Of a stretch of 64,000 nucleotides of DNA, positions 1 to 11,360 are shown one piece after another (position 1 is the stretch's first letter; every line of letters starts with the position of its first letter). Source of the stretch: Tiliqua scincoides (taxonomy: Eukaryota > Chordata > Lepidosauria > Squamata > Scincidae); contig NC_089821.1 of assembly GCF_035046505.1 (NCBI RefSeq), positions 97,166,632 through 97,230,631 on the forward strand. Reading direction: 5' to 3'. The position numbers were made by a program, and so were the translations under genes. Below the pieces are notes generated by a model, which was not told the DNA's origin, ran no database searches, and was given only the letters and a program-made list of their open reading frames with translations.

Positions 1-796
1 ACCGGGGCATGGTGAGCACCAGTCTCAGTGAGTCAGAGAACATACAAGAGTAGCTACAGTTTAAAACAAAAACCAAATCCCAGCAACTCATGATATCATT
101 ATTCATACAACCATTTTGATATGATAAGCTTAGTGAAAAAACCAGCTAGAAGACAAAATTAAAAGTAGAACTCATACAACAATGTCCATGAGAAATAGAC
201 AACATGTTTGACGTAATACATAAGGACTGCAACAACAGTAGAAAAAAACTGAATGCTTGAGGCAAGACGAACATTTGACATACTGCTTTTCACTCCTTTT
301 TAAAACGATATCTGTCTGTTCTCCTCAATTGCTTTTTTTTTTTTTTCCCAAACGTGTCTTCTATTATTGTATAATGACCATGCACGTTCCTTGCTTTCTG
401 TGATGCCTGTTTTGGTAACAGTTTTGGTAACCCAAATGGCCTGTGCAGTACACCAAACTATGAGGTGGATCAAGGCTCAGTAAAGGAGGGCGCTATTACA
501 CCATCCAATTAACCCAATGTTAAGGTAACCCTTAATACAGAAAACAGAAAGGTCTGCTCTGAGCATGAGCAAAAGAAAACCAAAAATGAGATATTTTCTC
601 CCATTGTACCCATAGTGAAGAGGGCAATGTCAGGTATTTATCATATTAGAATTTGATTTATATTCTATGTTTCTGCCATAGGCCATCTCTTTCTTATTTT
701 TAAACTGAATTTGGAAGCAGGATATCAATAATTCAAAATAAAGAAATGTATGCTACCAATGTTTTCTCCTGCACCTGCAGTTTCTTCCTGAATTAA
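1..796. other. Non-coding DNA, no recognised feature
   Basis: AT-rich sequence with a short T-run near 335-347. I see no long reading frame, no inverted-repeat element and no repeat family recognised elsewhere in the window. Confidence 0.5.
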
Positions 797-971
797 GGCC
801 CAGTTCTATCCAACTCCAGCACCGGTGCAGCCGCAATGCAGCCCTGAGTTAAGGGAATAAATGTTCCCTTACTTTGAGGAGACCTCTGTGACTGCCTCCC
901 ACCACAGGATGCAGCACGTGCCCCATTGGCACAATTGCACTGGCACTGGAAAATTGGATAGGATTGGGCTC
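797..971. mobile_element. Harbinger-like MITE, foldback class (about 175 bp)
   Basis: The left end GGCCCAGTTCTATCCAACT mirrors the right end, which reads TTGGATAGGATTGGGCTC. The interior carries the family signatures: CAGCACCGGTGCAGCC, a TGTTCCCTTACTTTGAGGAG block and CCACAGGATGCAGCACG. It is a close relative of the copy at 28827-29006. The left flank is TTAA but the right flank does not preserve a matching 3-bp duplication, so the exact ends are uncertain by a few bases. Confidence 0.7.
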
Positions 972-3394
972 CCAGTCATAAGAATGATTCTACCCAATCA
1001 GGGCTTACATTATGAATAAAGTGATGCCATAATGCTACATCTAACTTGATGCCTGCCAGGAAATAAAACCATGTGGGACCAATCAGACAATGGCACGACT
1101 ACATGAAAACATCACTGATGGCAAATGAAGTAAATCTAAACCGTTATGTGGGCAAGGAATGAGAAAAACCACTGGTTTGAATCCTATCCTATTGTGCTGT
1201 AAGCAGAAACTTCTATTTATGGAACAGAAAGTTAGGCTCTAACCCACTGTGAGATTGTATGTGAAAAGTAGTGTGTAGTTGCAGTTCAGCCCTGATTTAC
1301 AATAATATTGCTGAGTGGCCCAAAGCATCATTTCTCATTTACAGTTATGTAACACCTTTAGAATGAGATGGCTGGCTACCAGACTGTAGGCACTTCAGCC
1401 TTCTCCTTGTCCACGGGGGAGTTCCAAATTGCAGGGCACAGGGAATGACAATGACAGGGAATGACATTTTAAGGGGGACTGAGGAAAAAGGAAAGATGGG
1501 CTTAGAACTCTGGGATTTATTGGAGATATTTACAGAGGAAAATGTGGGTGGGGTTCCAGCTAGAATGGGGGGGGGTAGATCCCTGAGTAGGTACTACTCA
1601 GTACCTATTGGTTCTCACTGTGATTAGTCTTCATGTAGTGAGACAAATGGAGTGTTTCCTGGCTTTGGTTCAAACAGATGCCCTTCCCAAGAGGTCATTC
1701 ATCTGCACCTGAAAGGGACTGGTGAACGGGATTGAACTGGCTGCCCTTTGGACACTACTGGTGATGGTCTTGTGGTTCCCCGCTGTGCGTTCTCCATCTC
1801 TCTTCGTTTCTTCCAATATATCCAGCCCCACCTCCTCTTTCTCTCACTTTTCCATTTCTCTCCTTCTCATCTTTCTCTTGCATGCCTCTTTCTGACCCTA
1901 CTCCTTCTTCCCTCACACCTCACCAAATCTTTCCCTTGCCTTTTTAAACCTCCCTGCTCACTGCATTCTTCCCAATTTGTGAAAACACAGCTGACTATGC
2001 TGTCTCATGAGGTATCATCCTATCCAGCTGCCATTCTTCGCCTGGCACCATAGGTCATCACAGGTGCTGCGCTGGCACCTTGTCTTTGGAACAGTTTTTA
2101 CATATCCGTGCATCTGGAACCTCCACTTAAGAATTTTAGGCATCAGTTAGAAACTTTACTGTTCACTCGGGCATTTGATGCTACTGAATAGCTACTGAAT
2201 AGCTGAATAGCTACTGCTATTGTTGTTTTAATTTAAAGTGACTGCCAAGTCAACATTATATTATTTTTTTAAATTACTGTACTATGCTGATTCTATTTTG
2301 TTTTTAAAAAAACCTGTTGTTTTTATTGTCTGTTGTTAAATGTTGTTGTTAACTGTTGTTAAATGTCATAGATCACTGTATGAACCTTACATATGTAGGT
2401 GAAATATAAATACCTTAAATAACTAAACTAACAAGAGATGCTTGCTAGTGCACAAGCAGAATCTATAGCAAAAATCCATAAGTAGTACAATTTTGAAATC
2501 ATGTTCAACCATTTCACACTTTGGGTTCATGCCACAGTTATGCGCTACAAAAAAAAATACAGTTCACATTTTACTCTTTTCCTTCATAAGCACCATAAAA
2601 AAAATCAAGCTGTTCTTATTATCACATTGGGAAACAAGCATAATCTACAACCCCTTATCTGAACCACTTGCAAACAGTTTAGCATATACATTTTTGCATT
2701 GATTTCCTCCCCAGTGCCCTCTCTTTTTTCCTCTTAGTCTTTTTATAGACTCCTTGACATCAATACACTAGAACGAGCATTAATGTTATCTGCCAGAACC
2801 ATTGTATCTGGGAATTGCTGAGCCTGGTTACGCTAAAGCTTTTTCGGTCTATTCCTAATGCCATGTGAAATTAGAAGTTATTTAGACTGTAGAAAGATAC
2901 ACATGAAATGTTGCACAAATAATAAACTGTTTTAGACCATGTCTTATGAACGAAAGCCTGTGGAGTTTGGGAGACAGATTTTTAGCCCTTACCTTTACAT
3001 TCTAAAAGTAACAGTCTACCAGGTAACATTACATTATAAATGTAACTATTGTTCAGAGAACGTTGTAATGGAAGAGAGCACACCTTCTCTTCAAGCTTAC
3101 TCACTTTCAGTGTATTAGTATCACAAAACTTGATTTTTATTGTCCATGGAGTGTTGAACCTGTGACCAACACAAATTCAAAAGATCACAGTGCTTGTGCC
3201 CAGCTAAGAATTTTTTTTTTATTACAACAAAGGGACTGCAAGGAGCTTTGTCCACAATGACGACAACTGAAATGTAATTCGACTAATTCTGAAATGTATG
3301 CAGAAATAGTATATGTAGTTAAAGGAAACTGAATCACTATGGAGATAATAAACAAACACCTAGAGTTGGCCCAATAAAAGATAAAATCTGTTAT
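972..3394. other. Non-coding DNA, no recognised gene
   Basis: About 2.4 kb with no exon-like or transposon-like signature that I can defend. The longest frames (near 1748-2053 and 2493-2702) are low-complexity (CT- and T-rich) and have no family resemblance. A TTGTTGTTTTAA and TGTTGTTAA-rich patch around 2215-2360 may be the tail of an old retroposon. Confidence 0.4.
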
Positions 3395-3605
3395 TTTTTA
3401 TTTATATTTCTCATTTTTTACCACCCTTCCCCAAGGAGCTCAAGGTGATGCACATGGTTACTTCCCTCCTTTTGTCCTCACACCAGCCCTGCAAGGTAGG
3501 TGAGGATGACAGATGGTGGCCCAAGGTCACCCAGGAAGCTTTATGGCTGAGCAGGGATTATCCAAGTCTAAGTTTGACTTCGGAACCACTGTGCCATCCT
3601 GGTTC
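3395..3605 (+). mobile_element. MIR/CORE-SINE-like retroposon fragment
   Basis: Contains TTGTCCTCACACCAGCCCTG, then GCAAGGTAGGTGAGG, then GGCCCAAGGTCACCCAGGAAGC, then GAGCAGGGATT. This order matches the conserved 3' half of MIR-type SINEs (AACCCTGTGAGGTAGG, then AAGGTCACACAGC, then a GGGATT block). A shorter piece with the same core lies near 61290-61345. No clear target duplication is visible, so this is an old fragment. Confidence 0.5.
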
Positions 3606-3758
3606 TCTATCAATTAATTCACTTCTGAAAGTATTTCTGAAACTGAAAGAAACTTCTGAAAGTACCTGGCTTTCAGACACTAATGCAAGAAGAAGTCAAA
3701 ATATGCTCTATCCGTAGCCAATGGTTGGCTCAGATGGGTTGCCCCTCCAACTGACATT

Positions 3759-4290
3759 GGCATAATCCTATTTGCAGTTTGCACCTGTGGAGTATATGTT
3801 CCACTGGCACAAGCTGTCACAAATGTGTCGAAAAGCACGTTGCAACACTGTGCCAGTCAGTAGTGCCGGCGAGAGGGTCAGAGACTTTCTGCATGTATCT
3901 GACACCTACTGCAGCAGCTAAGTTCTGCACAGTGCAACACAGGATCAAAGTATGGGCAGAAGGGGGTACAACAGACAGGAGAGGAAGGTCACAGGCAGGG
4001 GGTTGGCAGATAGGCCCAGAAGATGAGCGAGATGGGTCAGTGCACGCCGTATCCCATCCCCCTCCCTGGGCCTGATCTGCTGGCGTGGATCAACACTGAC
4101 TTGCAGGTGGTGCTATATACCAGGTGGTATAACTGGTGCAGGTCCCACTTGAACCATTGTGCAGGCTGGAGCTTACCCTGAGGCAAGGAGACGAATGACC
4201 CCTTATCCCATGGAGATGTTCTATCTGCTAAATTCTCCTGTGGGATGCAGTGCAGCCCATGTCAGCACCACTCCATCAGCACAGGGAATT
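3759..4290. mobile_element. Long GC-rich Harbinger-like MITE, degraded
   Basis: Begins near GGCATAATCCTATTTGC and has the mosaic interior of the long class seen at 54559-55123 and 60471-60984. Shared features are an early GTTGCAACA... stretch, a GGGCCTGATCTGC block, a GTGCAGGTCC block, and CCATGGAG/GGGATGCAGTGCAGCC near the right side. The right end runs into the LINE at 4292, and no TSD survives. Confidence 0.45.
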
Positions 4291-4291
4291 T

Positions 4292-4670
4292 AGATATACG
4301 ATACAATACAATAATACCTTTATTGGCATATATACGGGAATACAACAATCAGGCAGGGGATATTTTGTTGATTTGAGATAAAAAACTAGCAACTGCTATA
4401 GTAGTGTTAGCCTGGTTGTCGCCTAACAAAACAAAAAGGGGATCAATAAATGGCCTAGTAGGACGCTGTAGAAAAGAGTCCAAATACAACTTCCGAAGTG
4501 AACAGTGCGCCTGGCAATGAATCAAGATATGCTCTAGTGTGTCCGATTCGAGGTGACAGAAAGAGCATAACCTGCAGTTCTGAGGGATGCGGGAATTTAG
4601 ATAGAACTGGGTTGTGTACCAGGTAAGAGGTGTGCTTTACACAAATCTCTTGCAATGTCACATAGAATAC
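4292..4670 (-). mobile_element. Non-CR1 LINE, 3' end with C-terminal zinc knuckle
   Basis: Read on the minus strand, an open frame runs from about 4600 down to a stop at 4349-4351. It gives FYLNSRIPQNCRLCSFC, then HLESDTLEHILIHC and an approximately 50-residue tail ending ISPA. The CxxC...H...HC arrangement with an LEHILIHC core is the C-terminal zinc-binding domain found after the reverse transcriptase in several LINE clades. The 3' UTR is short and ends in TATGCCAATAAAGGT followed by TATTG-type repeats, a LINE-like tail. The copy is 5'-truncated to about 0.38 kb. The clade (for example Vingi- or Rex-like) cannot be fixed from this piece. Confidence 0.65.
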
Positions 4671-4730
4671 TGGAACACAAACTCTTGGCCGGCAGTACTA
4701 TGCACACTTATCTGGGAGTACCACAGGTTT

Positions 4731-4760
4731 ATTATTATTATTATTAGTAGTAGTAGTAGT

Positions 4761-4797
<37 letters not shown>

Positions 4798-4798
4798 T
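4731..4798. repeat. Compound trinucleotide microsatellite ATT/AGT/AGC
   Basis: Runs ATT, then AGT, then AGC, then AGT again. This step-wise change of the third base suggests point mutation spreading by slippage. Confidence 0.95.
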
Positions 4799-4843
4799 AG
4801 TTTCACACAGTCATGCTTTTGACTGGATTTTGTTGTTGTTATT

Positions 4844-4896
<53 letters not shown>
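4844..4896. repeat. (TAG)n microsatellite
   Basis: About 17 uninterrupted TAG units, 45 bp after the compound ATT/AGT/AGC repeat. The serine-rich frame across both arrays is a by-product of the repeat, not a gene. Confidence 0.95.
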
Positions 4897-5000
4897 TTCA
4901 TATACTGCTTTTCTACAAAAGGTTTACAAGACAGTTTCCAGAGCAAAGCAGATAACTAAATGGCTCCCTGTCCTGAAGGGGCTCACAATCTAAACTGTTT
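4897..5000 (+). mobile_element. Squamate-type retroposon fragment
   Basis: TATACTGCTTTTCTACAAAAGG, then GGCTCCCTGTCCTGAAGGGG and CTCACAATCTAAAC. I recognise this word order as a common reptile retroposon segment, but I cannot name the family. The preceding TAG microsatellite may have grown from its tail or junction. Confidence 0.35.
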
Positions 5001-5380
5001 ACATAGAGCATTAGTGGGACAATGCTTTAACGTAACCTGTAACATGCAAAACAGCGGGAATGAAAGTTGAGTCACGCTGAGAACTTTCCAACAAAGTTGT
5101 CACTACTGGCAAAACTGAGTGCTAAACAAGGCCATCTGATGAGGAGAATTCAAGTAAGAACACTCTTCTGGATGATCAAAAGAAAATTTCAGAAACGCTC
5201 TTGTGTCTCCATCTGCCAGTCTACAGCAAGCAGTACTTCTGTGCAGTGTCTCCTGCATGCTATGGGCTGGTTGAGGACCTTAAGGGCATCTCCTCCCTTC
5301 TGCTAGAGCAGCCTGAAATGGCTTCCGAGGGAGAGGGAGGGGCCACTTGCACACCAGGGTGAGGTGCCATACAGAACTTA

Positions 5381-5934
5381 GGGTGCAATCCTATCCTGCA
5401 CAGGAACAGGCAAGCCAGGAGGCTTGCGCTGTATCCAGTGCAGGATAGGGGCCATGAGCGGCTTAGCCAGAGGCAAGGGGAAACTTTTCCTCTTACTCCT
5501 GGGTAAGGGCTGCTGGCCCCAATGGGTCTCCTTGGACTTGCGCCACCTCAGGAGGTGGTACCAGTCTGAGGAGAGCGGAGCAGCTTGAAGCCGCTCTGTT
5601 CTCCCCGGGAACAGGGGTTGGGATCTGGCATAACTGCCTGATCCCAGCCCCACCTCCCGCTCCCCGCCTGCTCACCTCTGGGGCCACAGATCGCCTGCTC
5701 TCCCCCCGCCCAGGAACGCCTCCCACCCTCCTTCTCCTCGCCTCTCCTCTGCCTACCTTTTCCACTTGCGTCAGCCGAGCGGGCCTAATGCAAGCATCTG
5801 AGGGGAAGCCAGTGCAGAGGCTTCCATTAGCCTCCAGGCGCCAACCCAGCTTCCCCTCGAGGAGGCACAAACGTGCTTTACGGCACATTTGCGACCCTCC
5901 CAGGCCAGCCTAACTACAAGTTAGGATTGCGCCC
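5381..5934. mobile_element. Long GC-rich Harbinger-like MITE, 554 bp
   Basis: The TTA at 5378-5380 is repeated at 5935-5937 directly outside the two ends. The ends are GGGTGCAATCCTATCC on the left and GTTAGGATTGCGCCC on the right, inverted copies of each other. The interior is GC-rich and contains frames of 91 and 131 codons on the minus strand. These show no domain and overlap each other, so I treat them as chance frames in GC-rich DNA. The 3-bp TTA duplication fits PIF/Harbinger insertion. Confidence 0.8.
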
Positions 5935-6506
5935 TTAGTGTTTTGCATCCCCTCTAGCTATACTACTGTTCTAAATGTCTAAATGTCCTAAATGTAAGAA
6001 TGCAATGAGGTCCACGTGACTCAGATGTAATCTCAATTCCATGGTTCTCACTACAGGCGAAGTCGCATTACAGGTAAATCCTCCTCTATGTTTCAAGTTG
6101 TAAGCTGCTCTACTCCAAAGTCTTGGGTAAAGTAAAAGTTGAAATAAAACATAATCCTTCAAAACACACTAAAATATGATCTTTTGGTGACATTTAGGCA
6201 AACAGATTTCTAAATAGAGACAAGTTATTTTCTTAAAGACATGATGCTAAGTCCATGAGTGTGAAATTTGAGGTTTTCATACAGAATCCTTGCGCTGAAC
6301 CATTTGCCATGTTCATGTTTGATTCCTGAACTGCAGTACAACTGAGCTCTGAGAAGATGTACAGTGCCCATAACTAATCCCTGCAAATGCCATTGGGGGG
6401 GGGGGATCATTTCCTTCCTCACCTCATATAACCCCAGAGGAATTTTTAGTGTTGTTTTTTTTAAATAATGAAAATGCTTACATGCGTTCATATATGAGAC
6501 ACACAC

Positions 6507-6509
<3 letters not shown>
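5935..6509. other. Non-coding DNA, no recognised feature
   Basis: Mixed-composition sequence with a 10-base G run near 6397-6406. No repeat family or gene recognised. Confidence 0.45.

Positions 6510-6559
<50 letters not shown>
6510..6559. repeat. (GA)n microsatellite
   Basis: About 25 perfect AG units. A second, broken GT/CT-rich patch follows at 6633-6678. Confidence 0.97.
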
Positions 6560-6562
<3 letters not shown>

Positions 6563-6679
6563 AATGAAATAGTATATAAAATATATTTTATAATAAGAGT
6601 GTATATGTATAGATACACACACAAAAAACATGCAAGTGTGTGTGTCTGACTCTCTCTTTCTCTCTCGTGTGTGTGTAGA

Positions 6680-7687
6680 CAGAGAGCTTTGTTGGCTACC
6701 AAATGCCACAATCCTGTTAAAAACGGCAACATAAACAGTGGTTACATAGACAATTACTGTACAGAATGGTAGCTGTACTTCTCTCTTCTCACGTACTCAA
6801 AGTACACAGAATTTAAAGCACAGTAAAATAAAAAGGCCTAGAGGGACTCAAACCTTAATTTTATCCCTAGGCTAGATACACAGTGGCAAGGCACTGCCAT
6901 ATTCCCATTCTTCTTTGCTAGCACACCTCATCACTGACCTTCCAGGGAAACCAGGCCCTCCTGGGCAATATGGAAATGTAACATGAGTGCTTATATATGC
7001 TGAATTCTGTGGGTCGGGCTGGCTTTTTGAAATATGATGCGGTTTACTTTTAACCAGAACTCAGCTGAGACCAGGAATGGAACAGGAAACAGGCCTCCAA
7101 TGGAGAGAGATAAATGCCTAATTTACTGTCCCACTTAATCCAGCACTTTTTTCCTTAAGTCATTATCCCCTAGTTCTCATTATTGTGGCAGTGCAGGGAT
7201 GAAAGACAAGTGCAGTGAAACCATGATTTCAGCACTTCTGTTTACAATAGACACAGTCTATACAATTTATCATTAAGGGGGAGGGAGGAATCTGAGCAGC
7301 TGACTTGTTACATGGAAAATTAAAGACAAATATAATAAGGGCTAGTAATCCCTTGCCTAGCTCAGACACATTCTTACATGGAAAATATGCACAACTATAG
7401 CTAAAAAAAATACAACCATGGACAGGCAATTATTTATACAATACCATGACCCGGTACGCAAAAAATGCTTAATAGATACTTTGTTTAGTTTCAGAGGTTT
7501 GTGCTTGTGTGTGTTTGTGTGTGGGGGACAGAGTCAGACCGCATGTATGTTGCTTCTGTCATAATGTTTTAGTGGGGCATAATTTGGTATTTCTGCCAGG
7601 CAACACAATATCTTCAAAACCAGTTAAGCATCCAGCAAAACATGGATTTAGCAGTGTTGGGTGTACAATTCAGTGGACCCATACTGT
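6680..7687. other. Non-coding DNA, no recognised feature
   Basis: No recognised gene or transposon. It contains a GT-rich patch near 7500-7530. Confidence 0.4.
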
Positions 7688-7888
7688 GGGCGCAATCCTA
7701 ACCCCTTATGTCAGTGCTTTCCAGCACTGACATAAGGGCAATGCAGCTCTGAGGCAAGGGAACAAACATTCTCTGACTTGGAGGAGGCCTCCGTGAGTGC
7801 CACCCAACTGCAGGATGCAGCACACACCCCACTGGCACAGCTATGCCAGTGCTGGAAAGCACTGACGTAAGGGGTTAGGATTGTGCCC
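7688..7888. mobile_element. Harbinger-like MITE, foldback class (201 bp)
   Basis: The ends are GGGCGCAATCCTAACCCC and the inverted GGGGTTAGGATTGTGCCC. Each arm continues with ATGTCAGTGCTTTCCAGCAC and its partner, giving terminal arms of about 40 bp. The interior AAGGGAACAAACATTC and GGAGGAGGCCTCCGTGAG are shared with the copies at 50430 and 57616. The right flank is TTA and the left flank is TGT, so the duplication is not preserved. Confidence 0.8.
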
Positions 7889-8029
7889 TTAGATTTTTAA
7901 CCAGGAACTGTGAGCTTCAAGCCCCACCTCTGCTGTGGATTCACATGATAGCCTTGGTCAAGTCACTCTCACATCTCAGCTCTTTTCTCTAAAAATGACG
8001 TAACCATCAGGGATGCTTTATAGCTACAA

Positions 8030-8300
8030 AGTGTTATTCTCTTTATTCATAACTCATCTCATCTAACCCTTGAAGGCTGCTTACAAAACAATTTTTAAAA
8101 ACCCATATCAACCCGACCTTTCACTGTGTTCACCACTGGAGTCTCTTGTCTGGCTGCCCTCAGAATGACAGCCAGCGGTGAGTTGAATAGTGACAGGGAA
8201 AAGGGTCTTCTCAGTTGTGGTGCCCCATTATAACAGAACATTCTTCTATGCAGCTCGTCTGACAACATTTTGGCACCAGGTTGTTACCTGCCAGAGCATG
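8030..8300. mobile_element. Degenerate retroelement fragment, family uncertain
   Basis: Contains GGGTCTTCTCAGTTGTGGTG and CCCCATTATAACAGAACATTC, resembling a conserved coding segment of reptile LINE remnants (a phrase meaning roughly F-S-V-V-A-P). The copy is too decayed to give a frame or strand with certainty. Confidence 0.3.
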
Positions 8301-8690
8301 GATTTACTAGACATACCGGTGAAGAAATGGGTCACTGGTAACTCTACTGCAAATGTGTTCACATAAATAACGGTTTGCACATTTGAACATTACTGCATGC
8401 ACCTGGGAATGTTGATGGCAGGAAAGCAATTTCAAATTCTTCAGGAGAAACCAAGAATGACAATACCTTCTCTAAATAAGGCTATAATTTCCCACTGAGG
8501 AATACTCCTGTTTTCATAACTAGATCCCTAATCCCCACCATTTTGAACAGCCCATTCCTAGACTGGCAAAGAAGCACTTGGGATGGGGTGAACCAATTGC
8601 TGTGATAATGGGACATCACAAAACATGCTGTTATGATGACTCTGCAGAAAGAGACACTGTGGCAAAGACTGCAGTCAGGTGCATCTAGGG

Positions 8691-8929
8691 CAGTGGTGGC
8701 GAACCTATGGCACGCGTGCCAGAGCCGGGGTTTGGGGACCCTTGTTCTAGATGAAAAGTTCATTATGGGTTACAAGTAATAGTAGGTAAAAGATGTTAAT
8801 GTATGAGTTGTTGTTTCTAAACTAAAACCTCAGTATTCAGGTTAAAATGCCATGTTGGCACTTTGCGATAAATAAGTGGTTTTGGATTGCAGTTTGGGCA
8901 CTCAGTCTCTAAAAGGTTTGCCATAACTG
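8691..8929. mobile_element. Non-autonomous hAT element, 239 bp, with perfect TSD
   Basis: The left end CAGTGGTGGCGAACC and the right end GGTTTGCCATAACTG are inverted repeats with a few mismatches. Both flanks carry the identical 8 bp ATCTAGGG (8683-8690 and 8930-8937). An 8-bp duplication and ends starting CAGTGG are diagnostic of hAT transposons. The AT-rich interior has no coding potential. Confidence 0.92.
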
Positions 8930-8937
8930 ATCTAGGG

Positions 8938-9422
8938 TATGGTGAGTAGGATGACATTAGAAAAGGGGCACCACTGAGCACCACTTTCTCAGCTGACTCT
9001 CAGCTTTCGCTGAGCCCCTGCAAACCCCTAAGCACAGCGCTGTCCTTGGAGGCCTGCAGTGGCTTGGCAGGTGCTGAAAGTCGGTCAGGAAGCAGCTGGA
9101 GAAGGAAAGGGGAGCATCAACCACATTGCAAAGCCACTGCTGTCCTCCTCCAAACCCAAAAGTGATGTCACAATGTCACATGACACCGTGATGTCAACCC
9201 ACCCAGGTGGCTGCCCCTATATACACCTCTGTTTGCAGTGACAGAGAACCTTTGATAAACAAGTAGTCCTTATATGTTTTCCTATTCTGTAAAAACAATG
9301 TAACATGGTAACACCTGAAGATACCAAATAAACAAGGTCTTAGACTGTGTAAATGGGACCATTTGTATAATTAGACTGAGACAAAAGCTGGGTCACGATA
9401 ATCAGGAGGAAATCTGTATATA
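8938..9422. other. Non-coding DNA, no recognised feature
   Basis: Starts with a GC-richer patch (about 8960-9230) with no recognised family, followed by ordinary AT-rich sequence. Confidence 0.4.
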
Positions 9423-9737
9423 CAGGTGGAGCCTCTTTATTTGCGGGGATTCCATTTCAGACCCCCCCCCCCATGTATACTGAAAACAGTGGATAACAAA
9501 ATCCACAGTTATCACAACCCACCTTTGCTCCAAACGTAACCAAAGCCTTGCTCCAGTTGCGTTCAGAACATGGATCATCTCATGCAACCTCTCAGAGGCT
9601 CAGAAAAACCTCCCAGACACTACGAGAACATGGTTCTGGTTGTGTCTGAGACGTCTGCAGAGGGGCGATCTGGGGATTTGGCATTCAAGGGGGAGCAAAC
9701 CCGCAGATGCCAAATTCATGGATAAAGGCCCCATCTG
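9423..9737. mobile_element. Tigger-like (pogo/mariner) MITE, 315 bp
   Basis: The left end CAGGTGGAGCCTCTTTAT follows a TA. The right end ATAAAGGCCCCATCTG is its inverted partner. Inside the left arm are TTGCGGGGATTCC and, on the right, CAAATTCATGG, the style of pogo/Tigger elements. The right TA has mutated to CA. Confidence 0.7.
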
Positions 9738-9992
9738 CACTTTATTATTTCTGAGTTAAAAGAGGGAGGAGCCTTTTGTGATCATTTTCATAAGATGTGC
9801 TCCTTGCAGTGATTGTTCACACTCCTTTGTGAAAGGGTGCAAAACTATTTATGAAGATGCCACAGGAACAGGGCGCATATCCTGTTGCCAAGGCAACGGA
9901 GATGACATTATCTCACTTCAATCTCGCCATACGTATTCGACTAATTTTGGGAAAGAATGCGGGATGCCCAGTAGAATGCAAACTGTCCACAA

Positions 9993-10120
9993 TCATATGA
10001 ACATATGAAGTGGCCTTATACTGAGTCAGACCACCGGTCCATAGAGCCAAGCATTGTCCGCACTGTTTGGCAGCAGCTTTCTTGGATATCTGGCAGGAAT
10101 CTTTTCCATCAGCTGGGCCA
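9993..10120 (-). mobile_element. CR1-like LINE 3' end, second subfamily
   Basis: Begins CATATGAACATATGAAGTGG and continues CCTTATACTGAGTCAGACCA, CCGGTCCATAGAGCC and CAGCATTG-like words. On the minus strand this is the 3' terminus of a CR1-type element whose tail reads ATATGTTCATATG. It differs from the CATAAGAAC subfamily at 33241 and 41492. Confidence 0.5.
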
Positions 10121-10283
10121 CCGGGTCTACTCAATCTGCACCAGTTCTATAGTAAGCCCAAGTTCGCATGGACCTGGGTTGAGGGATCAAGGACTCAGCA
10201 GGTGCTGCTGCCACCAAACTCACCCCCTTCCCTGGTCCTGATTCACCCTGCCCCATTCTGCCCAGCTGCCCAGCTCCACCTCC

Positions 10284-10438
10284 CTTCCTTGTTCCAGCCT
10301 TATCACACCATCATATTTGCTGTCTTTGATTCCGGATTCTCCCACTCAAGGCTGTCAATGGAAAAGTTTCTTCCTATCATTCAACCATGATACTTTACAG
10401 TTACTTTTATATTTTTATAGTTTATAAATCTACCAACA
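10284..10438. repeat. Direct repeat, copy A (unclassified)
   Basis: Shares with 11361-11493 an identical stretch of about 30 bp beginning CTTCCTTGTTCCAGCC. It also shares ATGGAAAAGTTT, an ATCA(C/T)T(T/C)AACCAT stretch, and an end TATCTGCCAACA versus AATCTACCAACA. Family unknown. Confidence 0.6.
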
Positions 10439-10439
10439 A

Positions 10440-10690
10440 GGAGAAGGGTGGATCAGCCTAGGAAGGGGGGCGGGGCTTGGCAGCAGTAGCCTGTACCAAA
10501 TCCTAGCTCCCTTTCTTGGCCCAATCCATCTTTATGGATCCACTATATCCCTGAAGCAGATCTGAGTACCCCATCAGGCTGACAGGGACCTTCACTGAGG
10601 AGGCCTCAGGAGGTCAAAACACCCCTGCAGGATACAGTGGATGGCACCATTGCACTGGCACCATTGTATCACATGGGGAGTTAAGGTAGG
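10440..10690. mobile_element. Degraded Harbinger-like MITE remnant
   Basis: The right end TAAGGTAGGATTGGGCTA is followed by TTA. Inside are CACTGAGGAGGCCTC and GCAGGATACAGTGGATGGCAC, the right-half signatures of the family. The left end is not recognisable. Confidence 0.4.
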
Positions 10691-10699
10691 ATTGGGCTA

Positions 10700-11360
10700 T
10701 TATTCAGGTTTCACATCATGCTGAACAATGTACTAGCAAATGAAAACTCTCACTTGTCCCAATAAGGAAATTAGCCCTGCAAATATTATCCAATTATTTT
10801 ACAAAATTCATAAATGCTGCATCACTGTGAAGCTTATAGTGAAGCTTCTGGCTAAATCACAAAAATGTTGAGGTTACTGAAAGAAGAACAGGTCATACCA
10901 CATTGAAAACTACATTCAAGTGGTTATACTGCCACAAACAGGACTCCAAAGCTCCAATTCAACAATTAACCGGGGACACAAATTTTATTGTCTAAAACGC
11001 ACAATACCTCTACCTTTAGCGTTGATTTTATGCCTGATGAGACAACAATTTATTTGAACTTAACGTAACAAAACTCCAACAATCCTTCTTCAGCAATCAT
11101 CAAGTTGTGAAACTCTGAATAAACACAATCCCCACTACACCGTCTACCAACCCTCATGCATTCTGACAACTTCACAAGCTCCCTCCACCCTATGGAGAAA
11201 AATCTGAGCTCTCTATCCACTGAAAAATATTTAGCTGACTGTCTGCTGAACCTTTCCATGGAATGCGAAGACACACTCTCATCAATCATTCCCAGAGACT
11301 CTGGTGATTCATGAGACCTGTCTAGATTAACAGACTTCCTTGTTCACTCCCTCAACCATG
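10700..11360. other. Non-coding DNA between the two direct-repeat copies
   Basis: AT-rich. It includes a 79-codon frame on the minus strand (11050-11289) with no recognisable domain. Confidence 0.35.

Noticed and set aside
4614-4955. Serine-rich 113-codon frame
   Set aside because: Produced by trinucleotide microsatellites.
5493-5888. 131-codon minus-strand frame, R/G/A-rich
   Set aside because: Lies wholly inside a MITE with paired ends and a TTA duplication. It is a GC-driven chance frame.
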